Below are positions 1-5,846 of a stretch of 20,029 nucleotides of DNA, one piece after another. Within the stretch, counting starts at the first letter, position 1, and the number at the start of each line of letters is the position of its first letter. A program made the position numbers and the translations under genes. The DNA lies in IMG/VR virus record IMGVR_UViG_3300048025_000146, positions 1 through 20,029 of that record. One strand, 5' to 3'. This stretch comes from a virus. A model generated the notes under the pieces. That model was not told the origin of the DNA. It made no database searches and saw nothing but the letters and a program-made list of their open reading frames with translations.

Positions 1-93
1 GACGCAAGGCTCGACTCAGGGGAAGGCTTTCCCCTCCAAACGCCAAGACGCATCGATAAACCTGTGATAGTCAGTCACTTAGGTAGACTCTAA
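1..93 (+). CDS. Possible 3' end of an upstream gene (partial)
   Basis: The first frame is open from the window edge to a TAA at 91-93, giving about 30 residues that end in PVIVSHLGRL. No family is recognisable in so short a piece. The second frame is also open, to a TGA at 64-66, so the reading frame is not certain. A perfect 7-bp hairpin (AGGGGAA, loop GGCT, TTCCCCT, 18-35) lies inside and is not followed by a T-run, so it does not look like a terminator. This may simply be non-coding DNA. Confidence 0.25.
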   Translation, partial: DARLDSGEGFPLQTPRRIDKPVIVSHLGRL

Positions 94-228
94 CCCTACA
101 GGAACACCGAACGACGGAAACTTGGGGACATAGGTGATAGTAACGGCTTGGACATCAACGGCTTACGGATACAGGAACCGTGTTACGCGACTCGGCGGTA
201 GCCGTAGGTGCGTGCACGGTTGGACCGA

Positions 229-264
229 GGACCGAAGGTCCGAGGAAACGAGGTCCGAAGGACC
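229..264. repeat. Pair of GAA-triloop hairpins
   Basis: GGACC-GAA-GGTCC (229-241) and GGTCC-GAA-GGACC (252-264) are two perfect 5-bp stems, each closing a GAA triloop with a C-G pair. The stem sequence is swapped between them, so they could also pair with each other. C-GNA-G triloops are known to be unusually stable in single-stranded DNA. A third hairpin of this type with a different stem, GCTGC-GAA-GCAGC, lies at 362-374. Confidence 0.7.
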
Positions 265-270
265 GAGGGA

Positions 271-321
271 GCATCGGCTCTGCGATGCGACTGGGTGGGC
301 GAGGCATCGGCTCTGCGATGC
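271..321. repeat. Duplicated stem-loop GCATCG-GCTCTG-CGATGC
   Basis: The 18-bp sequence GCATCGGCTCTGCGATGC occurs twice, at 271-288 and 304-321, exactly 33 bp apart. Each copy is a perfect 6-bp stem with an identical 6-nt loop. Identical loops as well as stems suggest recent duplication or a bound protein or RNA function. Neither copy is followed by a T-tract, so they are not intrinsic terminators. Confidence 0.7.
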
Positions 322-379
322 TGAGGGGCGAGCTCGGTTCTACGAGCGAGGGGCAAAGCGAGCTGCGAAGCAGCGAGCT

Positions 380-421
380 AATTCTTCCAGGGAATGAAGC
401 AATTCTTCCAGGGAATGAAGC
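380..421. repeat. 21-bp tandem repeat with a third dispersed copy
   Basis: A 21-bp unit with core TTCTTCCAGGGAATGAAG is present twice head to tail (380-400 and 401-421). Nineteen of its bases recur at 458-476, between two GCGAGCGAAGCGAGC copies. The unit has weak internal symmetry (ATTC/GAAT). It appears to be one word of the surrounding mosaic. Confidence 0.7.
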
Positions 422-440
422 AATTCTACCGAACCTAAGG

Positions 441-630
441 GCGAGCGAAGCGAGCATATTCTTCCAGGGAATGAAGGGCGAGCGAAGCGAGCTATATTCA
501 TATACACCGATGATAGTAACGAGCGAAGCGAGCCTACTACATTCATACCGAACATAAGAGCGAGCGAAGCGAGCACATTCTACCGAACCTAAGCTACATT
601 ATACAGGGAATCAGGGCGAGCGAAGCGAGC
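441..630. repeat. Five dispersed copies of (GC)GAGCGAAGCGAGC
   Basis: Copies lie at 441-455, 478-492, 521-533 (13-bp form), 560-574 and 616-630, all in the same orientation. A related longer form sits at 358-378. Each is GCGAGC-GAA-GCGAGC, a direct repeat around GAA, and contains the heptamer GCGAAGC, known as an exceptionally stable DNA mini-hairpin. Spacing is irregular (about 37 to 56 bp) and the intervals are other repeat words, so this is not a CRISPR array. Confidence 0.8.
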
Positions 631-669
631 ATATGTACACCGAACCTTCCAGAACCATTTATGTTTGAT

Positions 670-685
670 GGGGGGCAATGGGGGG
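670..685 (+). other. Two G6 tracts in a short direct repeat
   Basis: GATGGGGGGCAATGGGGGGAATC holds two runs of six G (670-675 and 680-685) separated by CAAT, within an ATGGGGGG repeat. Such runs are rare elsewhere in this AT-rich window. Two G-tracts are fewer than the four usually needed for a simple intramolecular quadruplex, although each could be split into shorter tracts. The role is unknown. Confidence 0.4.
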
Positions 686-770
686 AATCAAGGAAAAACG
701 TATGATAGGGTCCCTACTAGCTCATCCAATTTTGAATTTTTAAGAAAAAGTAGTGAACATATGTATAAAT

Positions 771-1020
771 GTAGACGCTTGTGACACCGTGTAGACACTT
801 TTTTTTTGTAGGTGGCTGTTATAAGTCTTAAGTATTATCAACGACTTACGACTTTGTAGACGGAAAGTACACTTTTTTCTAGGTGTTAAACAAAACTGTT
901 GCAAGACCTCCAAAAAAGTGTCATAAGTGTCTACACTTCCCTAAGTCGTTGATAATACTATAATATAACGACAGACACCTACCCTGTTTTTGGTGTCTAC
1001 AAGGTGTCATAAGTGTCTAC
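771..1020. repeat. Giant imperfect palindrome (about 250 bp, axis near 895)
   Basis: Base-by-base comparison of the two halves gives paired blocks on one axis: 771-798 with 993-1020 (25 of 28 pairs), 808-819 with 971-982 (11 of 12), 831-848 with 942-959 (18 of 18), 855-861 with 929-935 (7 of 7), 869-878 with 912-921 (10 of 10) and 881-884 with 906-909 (4 of 4). A small AACA/TGTT loop stem lies at the centre. Only a one-base shift separates the outermost block from the inner axis. No gene is visible inside. As DNA it could extrude a cruciform; as RNA it would fold into one long hairpin. It could be a replication origin, a packaging or resolution site, an operator, or a decayed palindromic insertion. 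It ends about 50 bp before the terminase operon. Confidence 0.85.
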
Positions 1021-1024
1021 ACTT
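918..1024. repeat. 21-bp direct repeat in the right arm; iteron-like GTAGAC motif set
   Basis: GTGTCATAAGTGTCTAC followed by ACTT is repeated exactly at 918-938 and 1004-1024, 86 bp apart. Its reverse complement recurs in the left arm as GTAGACGCTTGTGACAC (771-787, 15 of 17) and, more degenerate, at 856-872, 85 bp apart. Two extra GTAGACAC cores lie at 791-798 (+) and 993-1000 (reverse). Four 17-bp copies in mirrored orientation with equal spacing resemble binding sites for an initiator or regulator. No matching protein is visible in the window. Confidence 0.6.
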
Positions 1025-1026
1025 TC

Positions 1027-1055
1027 TTGACATTTGAACCAAAATCGTTCATAAA
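1027..1055 (+). promoter_or_regulatory. Putative sigma70-type promoter for the terminase operon
   Basis: A perfect TTGACA -35 (1027-1032) is followed after 17 nt by CATAAA (1050-1055), which matches four of six -10 positions. It overlaps the edge of the giant palindrome and lies just upstream of the first packaging gene. Transcription would begin around 1062, leaving almost no leader if translation starts at 1068. The -10 is weak, so this is tentative. Confidence 0.35.
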
Positions 1056-1067
1056 CCATTGTATCGA

Positions 1068-1568
1068 ATGAAAAAAAGACCTTTACAGGCACAGCGTAAG
1101 ATCGATGCGAAGAGATCCAGATGCCATAGAAAACGAATGAAAGCAGAAGATGACATGAAACAAGCTCAAAAGGAGCTAAAGAAAGTGGAGAAGACATTAG
1201 ACACCAAGAAGCAATTCATGGATATGATGTCCAAAGCACCGACGCCGAGTGAGCAACGCAAAGCATTACTAGCTATGTTTGCCGAGCGAGGGATCAATCC
1301 GATCGAGGAGCTTATGAACTACACTCAGGATGACTCAGTGGCTAAAAAGGACAAGATAGCCATCTGGAAGGAGCTTGCCAGCTTCACTCAGCCAAAACTT
1401 AAGAGTGTTGATGTGCAGCAGAATATCACAGGAGAAATGAAGATATTATCAGTAGATTTCTCAAAAGTTGCTAAATCCGACCTTGCCAAAGAGGTACAAG
1501 CAGACATAGTAGAAGAAGAAGGGTATGACGAATTTTTAAGCGAAGAAGAAAAACATGGCGATAACTGA
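1068..1568 (+). CDS. Putative terminase small subunit
   Basis: The product is 166 aa from the ATG at 1068; an in-frame TTG at 1059 is possible but less likely. The first ~50 residues are strongly basic and coiled-coil-like (KKRPLQAQRK, then QAQKELKKVEK). A central part reads PTPSEQRKALLAMFAERGINPIEELM (59-83) and then IAIWKELASFTQPKLKSVDV (98-116). This 'age/Ile-Pro-hEEL ... WKELA.f..PKLKsV' pattern is seen in small-terminase-like proteins encoded just before podovirus large terminases. The C-terminus is acidic. The expected role is to recognise concatemeric DNA and recruit the large subunit. Position two genes before TerL supports this; no helix-turn-helix can be confirmed by eye. Its end overlaps the next gene by 14 nt. 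Confidence 0.6.
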   Translation: MKKRPLQAQRKIDAKRSRCHRKRMKAEDDMKQAQKELKKVEKTLDTKKQFMDMMSKAPTPSEQRKALLAMFAERGINPIEELMNYTQDDSVAKKDKIAIWKELASFTQPKLKSVDVQQNITGEMKILSVDFSKVAKSDLAKEVQADIVEEEGYDEFLSEEEKHGDN

Positions 1569-1797
1569 GGATCATGATGAGTTATTTGATAGAGTTAGAG
1601 GTAATCTAGGCGAGCACTTCACTAACTACATGTTCGTTGTGATGGATGACGATGGCGATTTATACTATGACTACAGTAATTTCAGGGTTGGCAGAATGCT
1701 GATCAAAGAGACCCACGAAGACATGGAAGGTAAGACTGACATGATTGATGTGTTGTGGGAAGCTGAACAAGAAGACGACATACAAGAAGAAGAATGA
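1555..1797 (+). CDS. Small acidic protein of unknown function
   Basis: This 80-aa protein is not recognised. It is strongly acidic, with a DDDGDLYYDY stretch (30-40) and a Glu/Asp-rich tail (EQEDDIQEEE). No signal peptide or membrane segment is seen. It starts 14 nt inside the putative small terminase gene, and its TGA overlaps the large terminase ATG (ATGA), so all three are probably translationally coupled. The location suggests an accessory packaging role or a DNA-mimic-like protein, but that is inference from charge and position only. Confidence 0.7.
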   Translation: MAITEDHDELFDRVRGNLGEHFTNYMFVVMDDDGDLYYDYSNFRVGRMLIKETHEDMEGKTDMIDVLWEAEQEDDIQEEE

Positions 1798-3107
1798 ACG
1801 TACAAGTACCTGCCCAGGGATGGGAGCCAAGGGATTACCAGCTCCCTTTAATCAAATACATGACGCAGAACAAACGCAGCTTGCGAGCTGTTGTTGCTTG
1901 GCATCGTCGTGCTGGTAAGGATTTGACCTGTGTTAATATCGTAGCAATGAAGGCATTGCAGCGTGTGGGTACATATTGGTACGTCCTCCCCTATGGTAAT
2001 CAGGCTAGACGTATTGTTTGGAATGGTATGACAGGGGAAGGTAAAAAATTCATTGACTACTTTCCAAAGGAGTTAGTTGAGAAGAAGAGTGAGCAGGAGA
2101 TGCGTATTCATCTAAAGAACGGTAGCGTCATCCAACTTATGGGTTCTGACGACCCAGATAAGATGGTGGGAGCAAACCCAGTAGGATGTGTATTCTCTGA
2201 GTACAGTATTTCAGATCCCAGTGCGTGGCAGTTGATCAACCCCATCTTGGCAGAAAATGGTGGGTGGGCGTTGTTCAATGGAACACCTCGTGGTGAGAAT
2301 CATTTTTACAAGATGTTGTTAAAAGCCCAAGCCGACGGAGCATGGTATAGCAGTCATCTATCTGTAAAAGACACAAAGGCGATAGCACCAGACGAGTTAC
2401 GTAAAGCTAGAGATGAGTTAAACAATGAAGCACGTTTCCAGTCGGAGTACATGTGTTCGTTCAAGACTCCAGTGGAGGGATCATACTATGGTACATATAT
2501 GACCAAAGCGTATAAGGACAAACGTATTTTAGAAGAAGTACACCCAGAGCCGATGTTGCCAGTACACACGGCGTGGGATCTTGGTATGGATGACGCAACT
2601 AGTATATGGTTCTTTCAAATATTTAAATCGGAGATTCGGTTGGTGCATTATTACGAGAATAGTGGGGAGGGTCTTCCCCATTATGCTCGTGAGTTAAACA
2701 AGTGGGCAGCTATGAAAGATGTTAGTTATGGAAAGCATTACGCCCCACACGATATTAAAGTACGTGAGTTAGGCACAGGTAAGAGTCGATTAGAGATCGC
2801 ACGTAGCATGGGATTAAAATTTACCACAGTAAGGAAGTTACCAGTTATCGATGGTATTGACGCCGTGAGAGCCCTGCTACCAAGGTGCTGGTTTAACAAG
2901 ACGCAGTGTGCTAGAGGTATCGAGGCGTTAAAGGGGTACCACAAGGAGTGGGATTCAAGTAAGCAAGTATTTAGAAAGCAAGCTGTACACGACTCTAATT
3001 CTCATGGAGCTGACGCATTTCGTACAATGGCGGTAGGTTTAAAGCAGCCGTCACTAGACAACAAGAAGAAATCAACTACGTATGAAGTCCAGAACATTAC
3101 CTGGTGA
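1794..3107 (+). CDS. terL: Terminase large subunit (packaging ATPase and nuclease)
   Basis: The 437-aa product is the motor that cuts concatemeric DNA and pumps it into the procapsid through the portal. The ATPase half shows a Walker A-like HRRAGKD (37-43), a Walker B segment GCVFSEY (131-137) with SE in place of the usual DE, and the coupling motif NGTPRG (162-167). The nuclease half has WDLGMDDATS (261-270), an APHD segment (317-320) and HDSNSHGADAFR (399-410), the expected metal-binding acidic clusters of the RNase H-like fold. Length is close to the shorter podovirus terminases. The start overlaps the preceding stop as ATGA, and the end overlaps the next gene by 26 nt. Serine at the first Walker B position occurs in related phage terminases and need not mean loss of function. 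Confidence 0.95.
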   Translation: MNVQVPAQGWEPRDYQLPLIKYMTQNKRSLRAVVAWHRRAGKDLTCVNIVAMKALQRVGTYWYVLPYGNQARRIVWNGMTGEGKKFIDYFPKELVEKKSEQEMRIHLKNGSVIQLMGSDDPDKMVGANPVGCVFSEYSISDPSAWQLINPILAENGGWALFNGTPRGENHFYKMLLKAQADGAWYSSHLSVKDTKAIAPDELRKARDELNNEARFQSEYMCSFKTPVEGSYYGTYMTKAYKDKRILEEVHPEPMLPVHTAWDLGMDDATSIWFFQIFKSEIRLVHYYENSGEGLPHYARELNKWAAMKDVSYGKHYAPHDIKVRELGTGKSRLEIARSMGLKFTTVRKLPVIDGIDAVRALLPRCWFNKTQCARGIEALKGYHKEWDSSKQVFRKQAVHDSNSHGADAFRTMAVGLKQPSLDNKKKSTTYEVQNITW

Positions 3108-3441
3108 TCTAACATTATATGATGAGGCGATAATTAACTACAACTCCGTCGGAGAAGACTTCGAAGAGCTAGTTAGTTGGCATCATAGAAGTGGTGGAGT
3201 AGTATTACACACACCTTTGTGGTTATTGTTGGGTATAGATGTTAGAGGTGAGTATTGGCAAATAGGGTACGCTGCTGCTAAATTACCTAATCCAATTAAG
3301 CTGTTTATGGATTTAGCACCATATCGGCTTGACAAAGTGGCAATTAGTAGATATCGAGATATACCAAAGAATACAGAAGATGTATTTAAATTTTATTCAT
3401 GGAGCAGATTATACAAAAAAGTAAGTAGTCATGGGAATTAG
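3082..3441 (+). CDS. Conserved-looking phage protein of unknown function
   Basis: This 119-aa protein is not firmly recognised. It starts 26 nt inside terL in another frame and ends 11 nt inside the next gene. A hydrophobic PLWLLLGIDVRGEYWQIGYA core (45-64) is followed by an aromatic and basic C-terminal half. A short hydrophobic strand, a Gly-Glu-Tyr-Trp turn and a charged tail faintly recall small GNAT-like phage proteins such as T7 gp13, but no acetyl-CoA motif is visible. The middle is not long enough to be a confident membrane span. It is probably real because of its tight coupling, extended open frame and codon usage like its neighbours. Confidence 0.65.
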   Translation: MKSRTLPGDLTLYDEAIINYNSVGEDFEELVSWHHRSGGVVLHTPLWLLLGIDVRGEYWQIGYAAAKLPNPIKLFMDLAPYRLDKVAISRYRDIPKNTEDVFKFYSWSRLYKKVSSHGN

Positions 3442-3751
3442 AGCATTTAGAAACAAAAAGGTTCAGCCTATACTAAAGGCTATGGCAGGTATTAAGGCTA
3501 GACCAGGTCTTATGAAAGAGCCCCTCCAAACTCAAGCACGCCAGTTGCAGAAAAAAGAAGCTCCTGCTCCTGCTCCTGCGGCACCAAAACCTAAAGCACC
3601 AACTATTGGTGGTTATACACCGTTAGCAGGACATACAACTGACGCAGTCACAGCGTATAAAAGAAAAGCAAAAACCAGGAAACCTATTCAAGTTAAAGCA
3701 AGAGTAGGAAGACAGGTTATGCCTGTTACCCTTGGGAAGGGTTTAAACTAA
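3431..3751 (+). CDS. Basic protein with Ala/Pro linker, LGKGL ending
   Basis: The 106-aa product is basic throughout. An N-terminal third rich in Lys/Arg (FRNKKVQPILKAMAGIKARP) leads into an APAPAPAAPKPKAP linker (46-59), then another basic segment ending in TLGKGLN. No enzymatic motif is present. The protein encoded just downstream is also basic and proline-rich and ends in GLGKGLF. Small proline-rich proteins are common next to portal genes in tailed phages, and a virion or head-assembly role is possible. Function is unknown. Confidence 0.65.
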   Translation: MGIRAFRNKKVQPILKAMAGIKARPGLMKEPLQTQARQLQKKEAPAPAPAAPKPKAPTIGGYTPLAGHTTDAVTAYKRKAKTRKPIQVKARVGRQVMPVTLGKGLN

Positions 3752-3757
3752 TTTATT

Positions 3758-3964
3758 ATGGGAAGAAAAAAACCAAAAGCACCAGAACCTCCACCTCCGC
3801 CGCCTGCACCAGCACCGCCGCCAACTCCGATCGCAGCAAGACCTATTAAACAGGCATCTGCGAAAACACAGGTACGTAGCCCACAACAAGTGGCTAGAAT
3901 GCTTTTTAAAGACAAAAAAAGAACAAGGGCGTTATTTTCTGGCTTAGGTAAAGGCTTATTTTAA
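3758..3964 (+). CDS. Short proline-rich basic protein before the portal, LGKGL ending
   Basis: The 68-aa product has a PEPPPPPPAPAPPPTP tract (10-25) after a GRKKPK start, then a basic segment with PQQVARMLFKDKKR and the terminal GLGKGLF. Its stop codon abuts the portal start (TTTTAATGC, overlapping by one base), so it is probably coupled to the portal. The pattern of a proline tract followed by a short basic tail ending in a Gly-Leu motif recalls small head-associated proteins near portal genes. The shared ending with the previous gene suggests related proteins or a common binding partner. Function is unknown. Confidence 0.7.
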   Translation: MGRKKPKAPEPPPPPPAPAPPPTPIAARPIKQASAKTQVRSPQQVARMLFKDKKRTRALFSGLGKGLF

Positions 3965-5574
3965 TGCATAAACTATTACAAAGATATGAAGAGCTAAAGC
4001 TCTTACGGTCTAATTTAGATCACATGTTTGAGGACTCACAAAGATATGTGCGTCCAAACTCAAACAAGTTTGATCATGGGCACACTCCTACGCAGGTAGA
4101 TGGATCACAGGAAATTTACGACGACACAGCTGTGTGGTGTAATCAAATGTTTGCCAACGGTCTTTCCTCCAATATGATACCTAAGTCAGACAGATGGATG
4201 TATCTTAAGGTAAAGGATGTGCCTACAGGGCAACTTTCCGAAGAAGAGCTTATTTACTTGCAGAATGTGGCTGACAGAGTGTTGCACGAGCTATCAATCC
4301 CTCAATCACAGTTTTACGCTACTAGTCACGAATGTTTCTTAGATATAGGTGCTTATGGTACTGCACCAGTACAGGTTTCATACATTAATGGGGTTGTTAC
4401 CTTTAAAGCTAGACCACTAGCTGATGTGTTCTTTGATACAGATGATAATGGGGTAATTGACACTGTTTACTATAGATGTTACAAGACAGCTAGACAATTG
4501 TTGCAGACATTCCCAGACATCGAAAGACTAGATGGTTTTGATGGTACAAAAGGTGTGCACGACAAATATGAGTTAGTATACACTATTGAGCCTAGTGAAA
4601 ACGGCAAGAAAGGTGGTAGAGTAGGTAGTGAGAGACCTTACACAGTTACTTATTGGTCTCCTGCATTTAAAGAGCCAATTAAAGTAGATGGTTCATCATA
4701 TATGACTTTCTTAGTACCACGTTGGGCTAAACTTGCAGATGAAGTTTACGGACGTGGACCAGCATTCACATGCTTGTCTCAAATACGTGTACTAAACAAG
4801 ATGGTAAAAGAAGCTTTGACTTCTGCTGAGTATTTAAACTTTCCTACGCTTACAGCTGAGGAAGACAGTATCATGCTTCCGATGAAGTATGGCTCTAGAC
4901 AAGTTATGTTTCACGAGCCAGGTAGTGAAAAGCCATCACCAATTTTAGCAGGTAATCAACCACAATACATAATGGAGATGATCCGTATGTATCGTGAAAC
5001 TATTAATCGTTCATTCTTTGTGGATCAAATTATTAGACAAGAGAAGAAAGAACGTCAGTCCGTTATAGAAATACAAGACAGCAGAGGTCAGATGTTAAAT
5101 CAACTAGCCCCACTGCTTAACAGACTAGAGTCTGAGTATTTAGGACCTGCTATTAATATTACATACAGTTTATTAGAAAGAAATAAACAACTACCTCCTG
5201 CACCAGAATCTCTAAATGGTGCGAGACTGGAGGTAACATACACAAGCCCAAGTGCACAAGCACAGTACGCTACACGACTAAGTGACATTAGTGCGTTTAT
5301 GCAAGACCTAGCTCCTCTAGCCCAAGTTAAACCAGAAGTGTTGGAAGCGATCAACGAACGAGAGTTATTTGAAAGCTACGCAAAATATAGAAATATATCA
5401 CCTACAGTAATAAAATCACAGGAAGAGTTAGACCAACAACGTGAGGCTCAAGCCCAACAACAGCAAGAACAACAAGCTATACAAGCTGCACCACAAATAG
5501 GTGGAGCTATGAAAGATGTTGCTCAAGCTAAGCAGGCTGATCCAGAAGGTATTGGTGGCTTACTAAATATATAA
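3964..5574 (+). CDS. Portal (head-tail connector) protein
   Basis: The 536-aa product matches the T7 gp8-type portal in length (gp8 is 536 aa) and character. The opening LKLLRSNLDHMFEDSQRYVRPN (12-32) followed by a W/Q-rich segment with NQMFANGLSSNMIPKSDRWMYL (59-80) is the typical start of this head-tail connector family. The C-terminal ~50 residues are Gln-rich (489-505) and end in a Gly-rich tail. Twelve copies would form the ring at the portal vertex through which DNA is packaged and ejected, docking TerL and later the tail tubular proteins. The final TAA overlaps the next ATG (TAATG). Confidence 0.93.
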   Translation: MHKLLQRYEELKLLRSNLDHMFEDSQRYVRPNSNKFDHGHTPTQVDGSQEIYDDTAVWCNQMFANGLSSNMIPKSDRWMYLKVKDVPTGQLSEEELIYLQNVADRVLHELSIPQSQFYATSHECFLDIGAYGTAPVQVSYINGVVTFKARPLADVFFDTDDNGVIDTVYYRCYKTARQLLQTFPDIERLDGFDGTKGVHDKYELVYTIEPSENGKKGGRVGSERPYTVTYWSPAFKEPIKVDGSSYMTFLVPRWAKLADEVYGRGPAFTCLSQIRVLNKMVKEALTSAEYLNFPTLTAEEDSIMLPMKYGSRQVMFHEPGSEKPSPILAGNQPQYIMEMIRMYRETINRSFFVDQIIRQEKKERQSVIEIQDSRGQMLNQLAPLLNRLESEYLGPAINITYSLLERNKQLPPAPESLNGARLEVTYTSPSAQAQYATRLSDISAFMQDLAPLAQVKPEVLEAINERELFESYAKYRNISPTVIKSQEELDQQREAQAQQQQEQQAIQAAPQIGGAMKDVAQAKQADPEGIGGLLNI

Positions 5575-5846
5575 TGTCAGTACTAAACAGCCTACAAAGA
5601 CTTAGACAAAAAGCTAAGTTGAAAGACGACCTTGTCACTATATTAGAGACTCCAGCAGGTAAGAGATTCTTTGAAGTCTTGCTAAAAGAGTGTCATGTTA
5701 CAAAGCCTGTCTTTCATTCAGACACAAACAAACTCCGAGAATGTGAAGGTAGACGTAGGTTTGCTATGAGCCTTTTATCGCTATTGGGTCAAGACGATCC
5801 ACAGCAATTAATCACAAAATTAGAATTAGAGAATAAAGATGTCTGA
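5574..5846 (+). CDS. Bbp19-like phage protein
   Basis: This 90-aa protein has the layout of the small Bbp19 family of tailed phages: TPAGKRFFEVLLKEC (26-40), then an aromatic and polar spacer, then ECEGRRRFAMSLLSLL (57-71), and a short acidic/hydrophobic tail. The conserved 'eGRR..a..L' element is the main evidence. The family's function is unknown; its genes usually sit between portal and scaffold or capsid genes, as here. It is coupled to the portal by TAATG and overlaps the scaffold start by 8 nt. Confidence 0.7.
   Translation: MSVLNSLQRLRQKAKLKDDLVTILETPAGKRFFEVLLKECHVTKPVFHSDTNKLRECEGRRRFAMSLLSLLGQDDPQQLITKLELENKDV

Larger units (their letters stand above)
94..660. repeat. GC-rich mosaic of short repeats and mini-hairpins, no convincing gene
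   Basis: This stretch is visibly richer in G and C than the coding region and is built from short words reused in varying order. The words include GGACCGA/GGTCCGA elements (222-264), a twin stem-loop (271-321), a tandem 21-bp unit (380-421), ATTCTACCGAACCTAAG (423-439 and 577-593, with a variant at 541-558), TGATAGTAACG (135-145 and 511-521) and GCGAGCGAAGCGAGC (five sites between 441 and 630). Open frames crossing it translate into low-complexity Ser/Glu/Arg/Gly text driven by the repeats, on both strands, and are not credible proteins. The repeats may be selfish, may bind a protein, or may belong to a replication or packaging locus; the sequence does not decide. Confidence 0.75.

Noticed and set aside
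11-40. tRNA-like hairpin at the left edge
   Set aside because: Only one stem is present; no T-arm, anticodon arm or acceptor pairing could be found.
134-557. Open frames on both strands through the repeat mosaic (up to about 125 aa)
   Set aside because: Their translations are low-complexity strings produced by the repeat words, and several frames on both strands are open over the same DNA. No start signal or family resemblance supports them.
380-640. CRISPR-like array of evenly repeated units
   Set aside because: Copies are too short, irregularly spaced, and the intervals are themselves repeated words rather than unique spacers; no cas genes are present.
660-667. Bacteroidota-type -7 element (TATGTTTG)
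   Set aside because: It fits TAnnTTTG but has no TTTG at the -33 position, no gene follows for 400 bp, and it occurs only as an isolated match.
949-964. TATAAT at 959-964 as a sigma70 promoter
   Set aside because: No acceptable -35 lies 16-18 nt upstream; TTGATA at 949 is far too close.
822-968. T7-type RNA polymerase promoters in the two 18-bp inverted arms (TAATAC ... TATA)
   Set aside because: The distance between the two elements differs between arms (8 and 5 nt) and from T7 (7 nt), and no similar sequence precedes the capsid or tail genes.
770-1021. Palindrome as a miniature transposable element (MITE)
   Set aside because: Flanking bases (ATAAA and CTTTC) show no target-site duplication and no second copy is seen in the window, so there is no positive support, although it is not excluded.
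997-1197. Minus-strand ORF across the palindrome edge and small terminase start
   Set aside because: It opposes a credible + strand gene, lies on the wrong strand for the operon and has no recognisable content.
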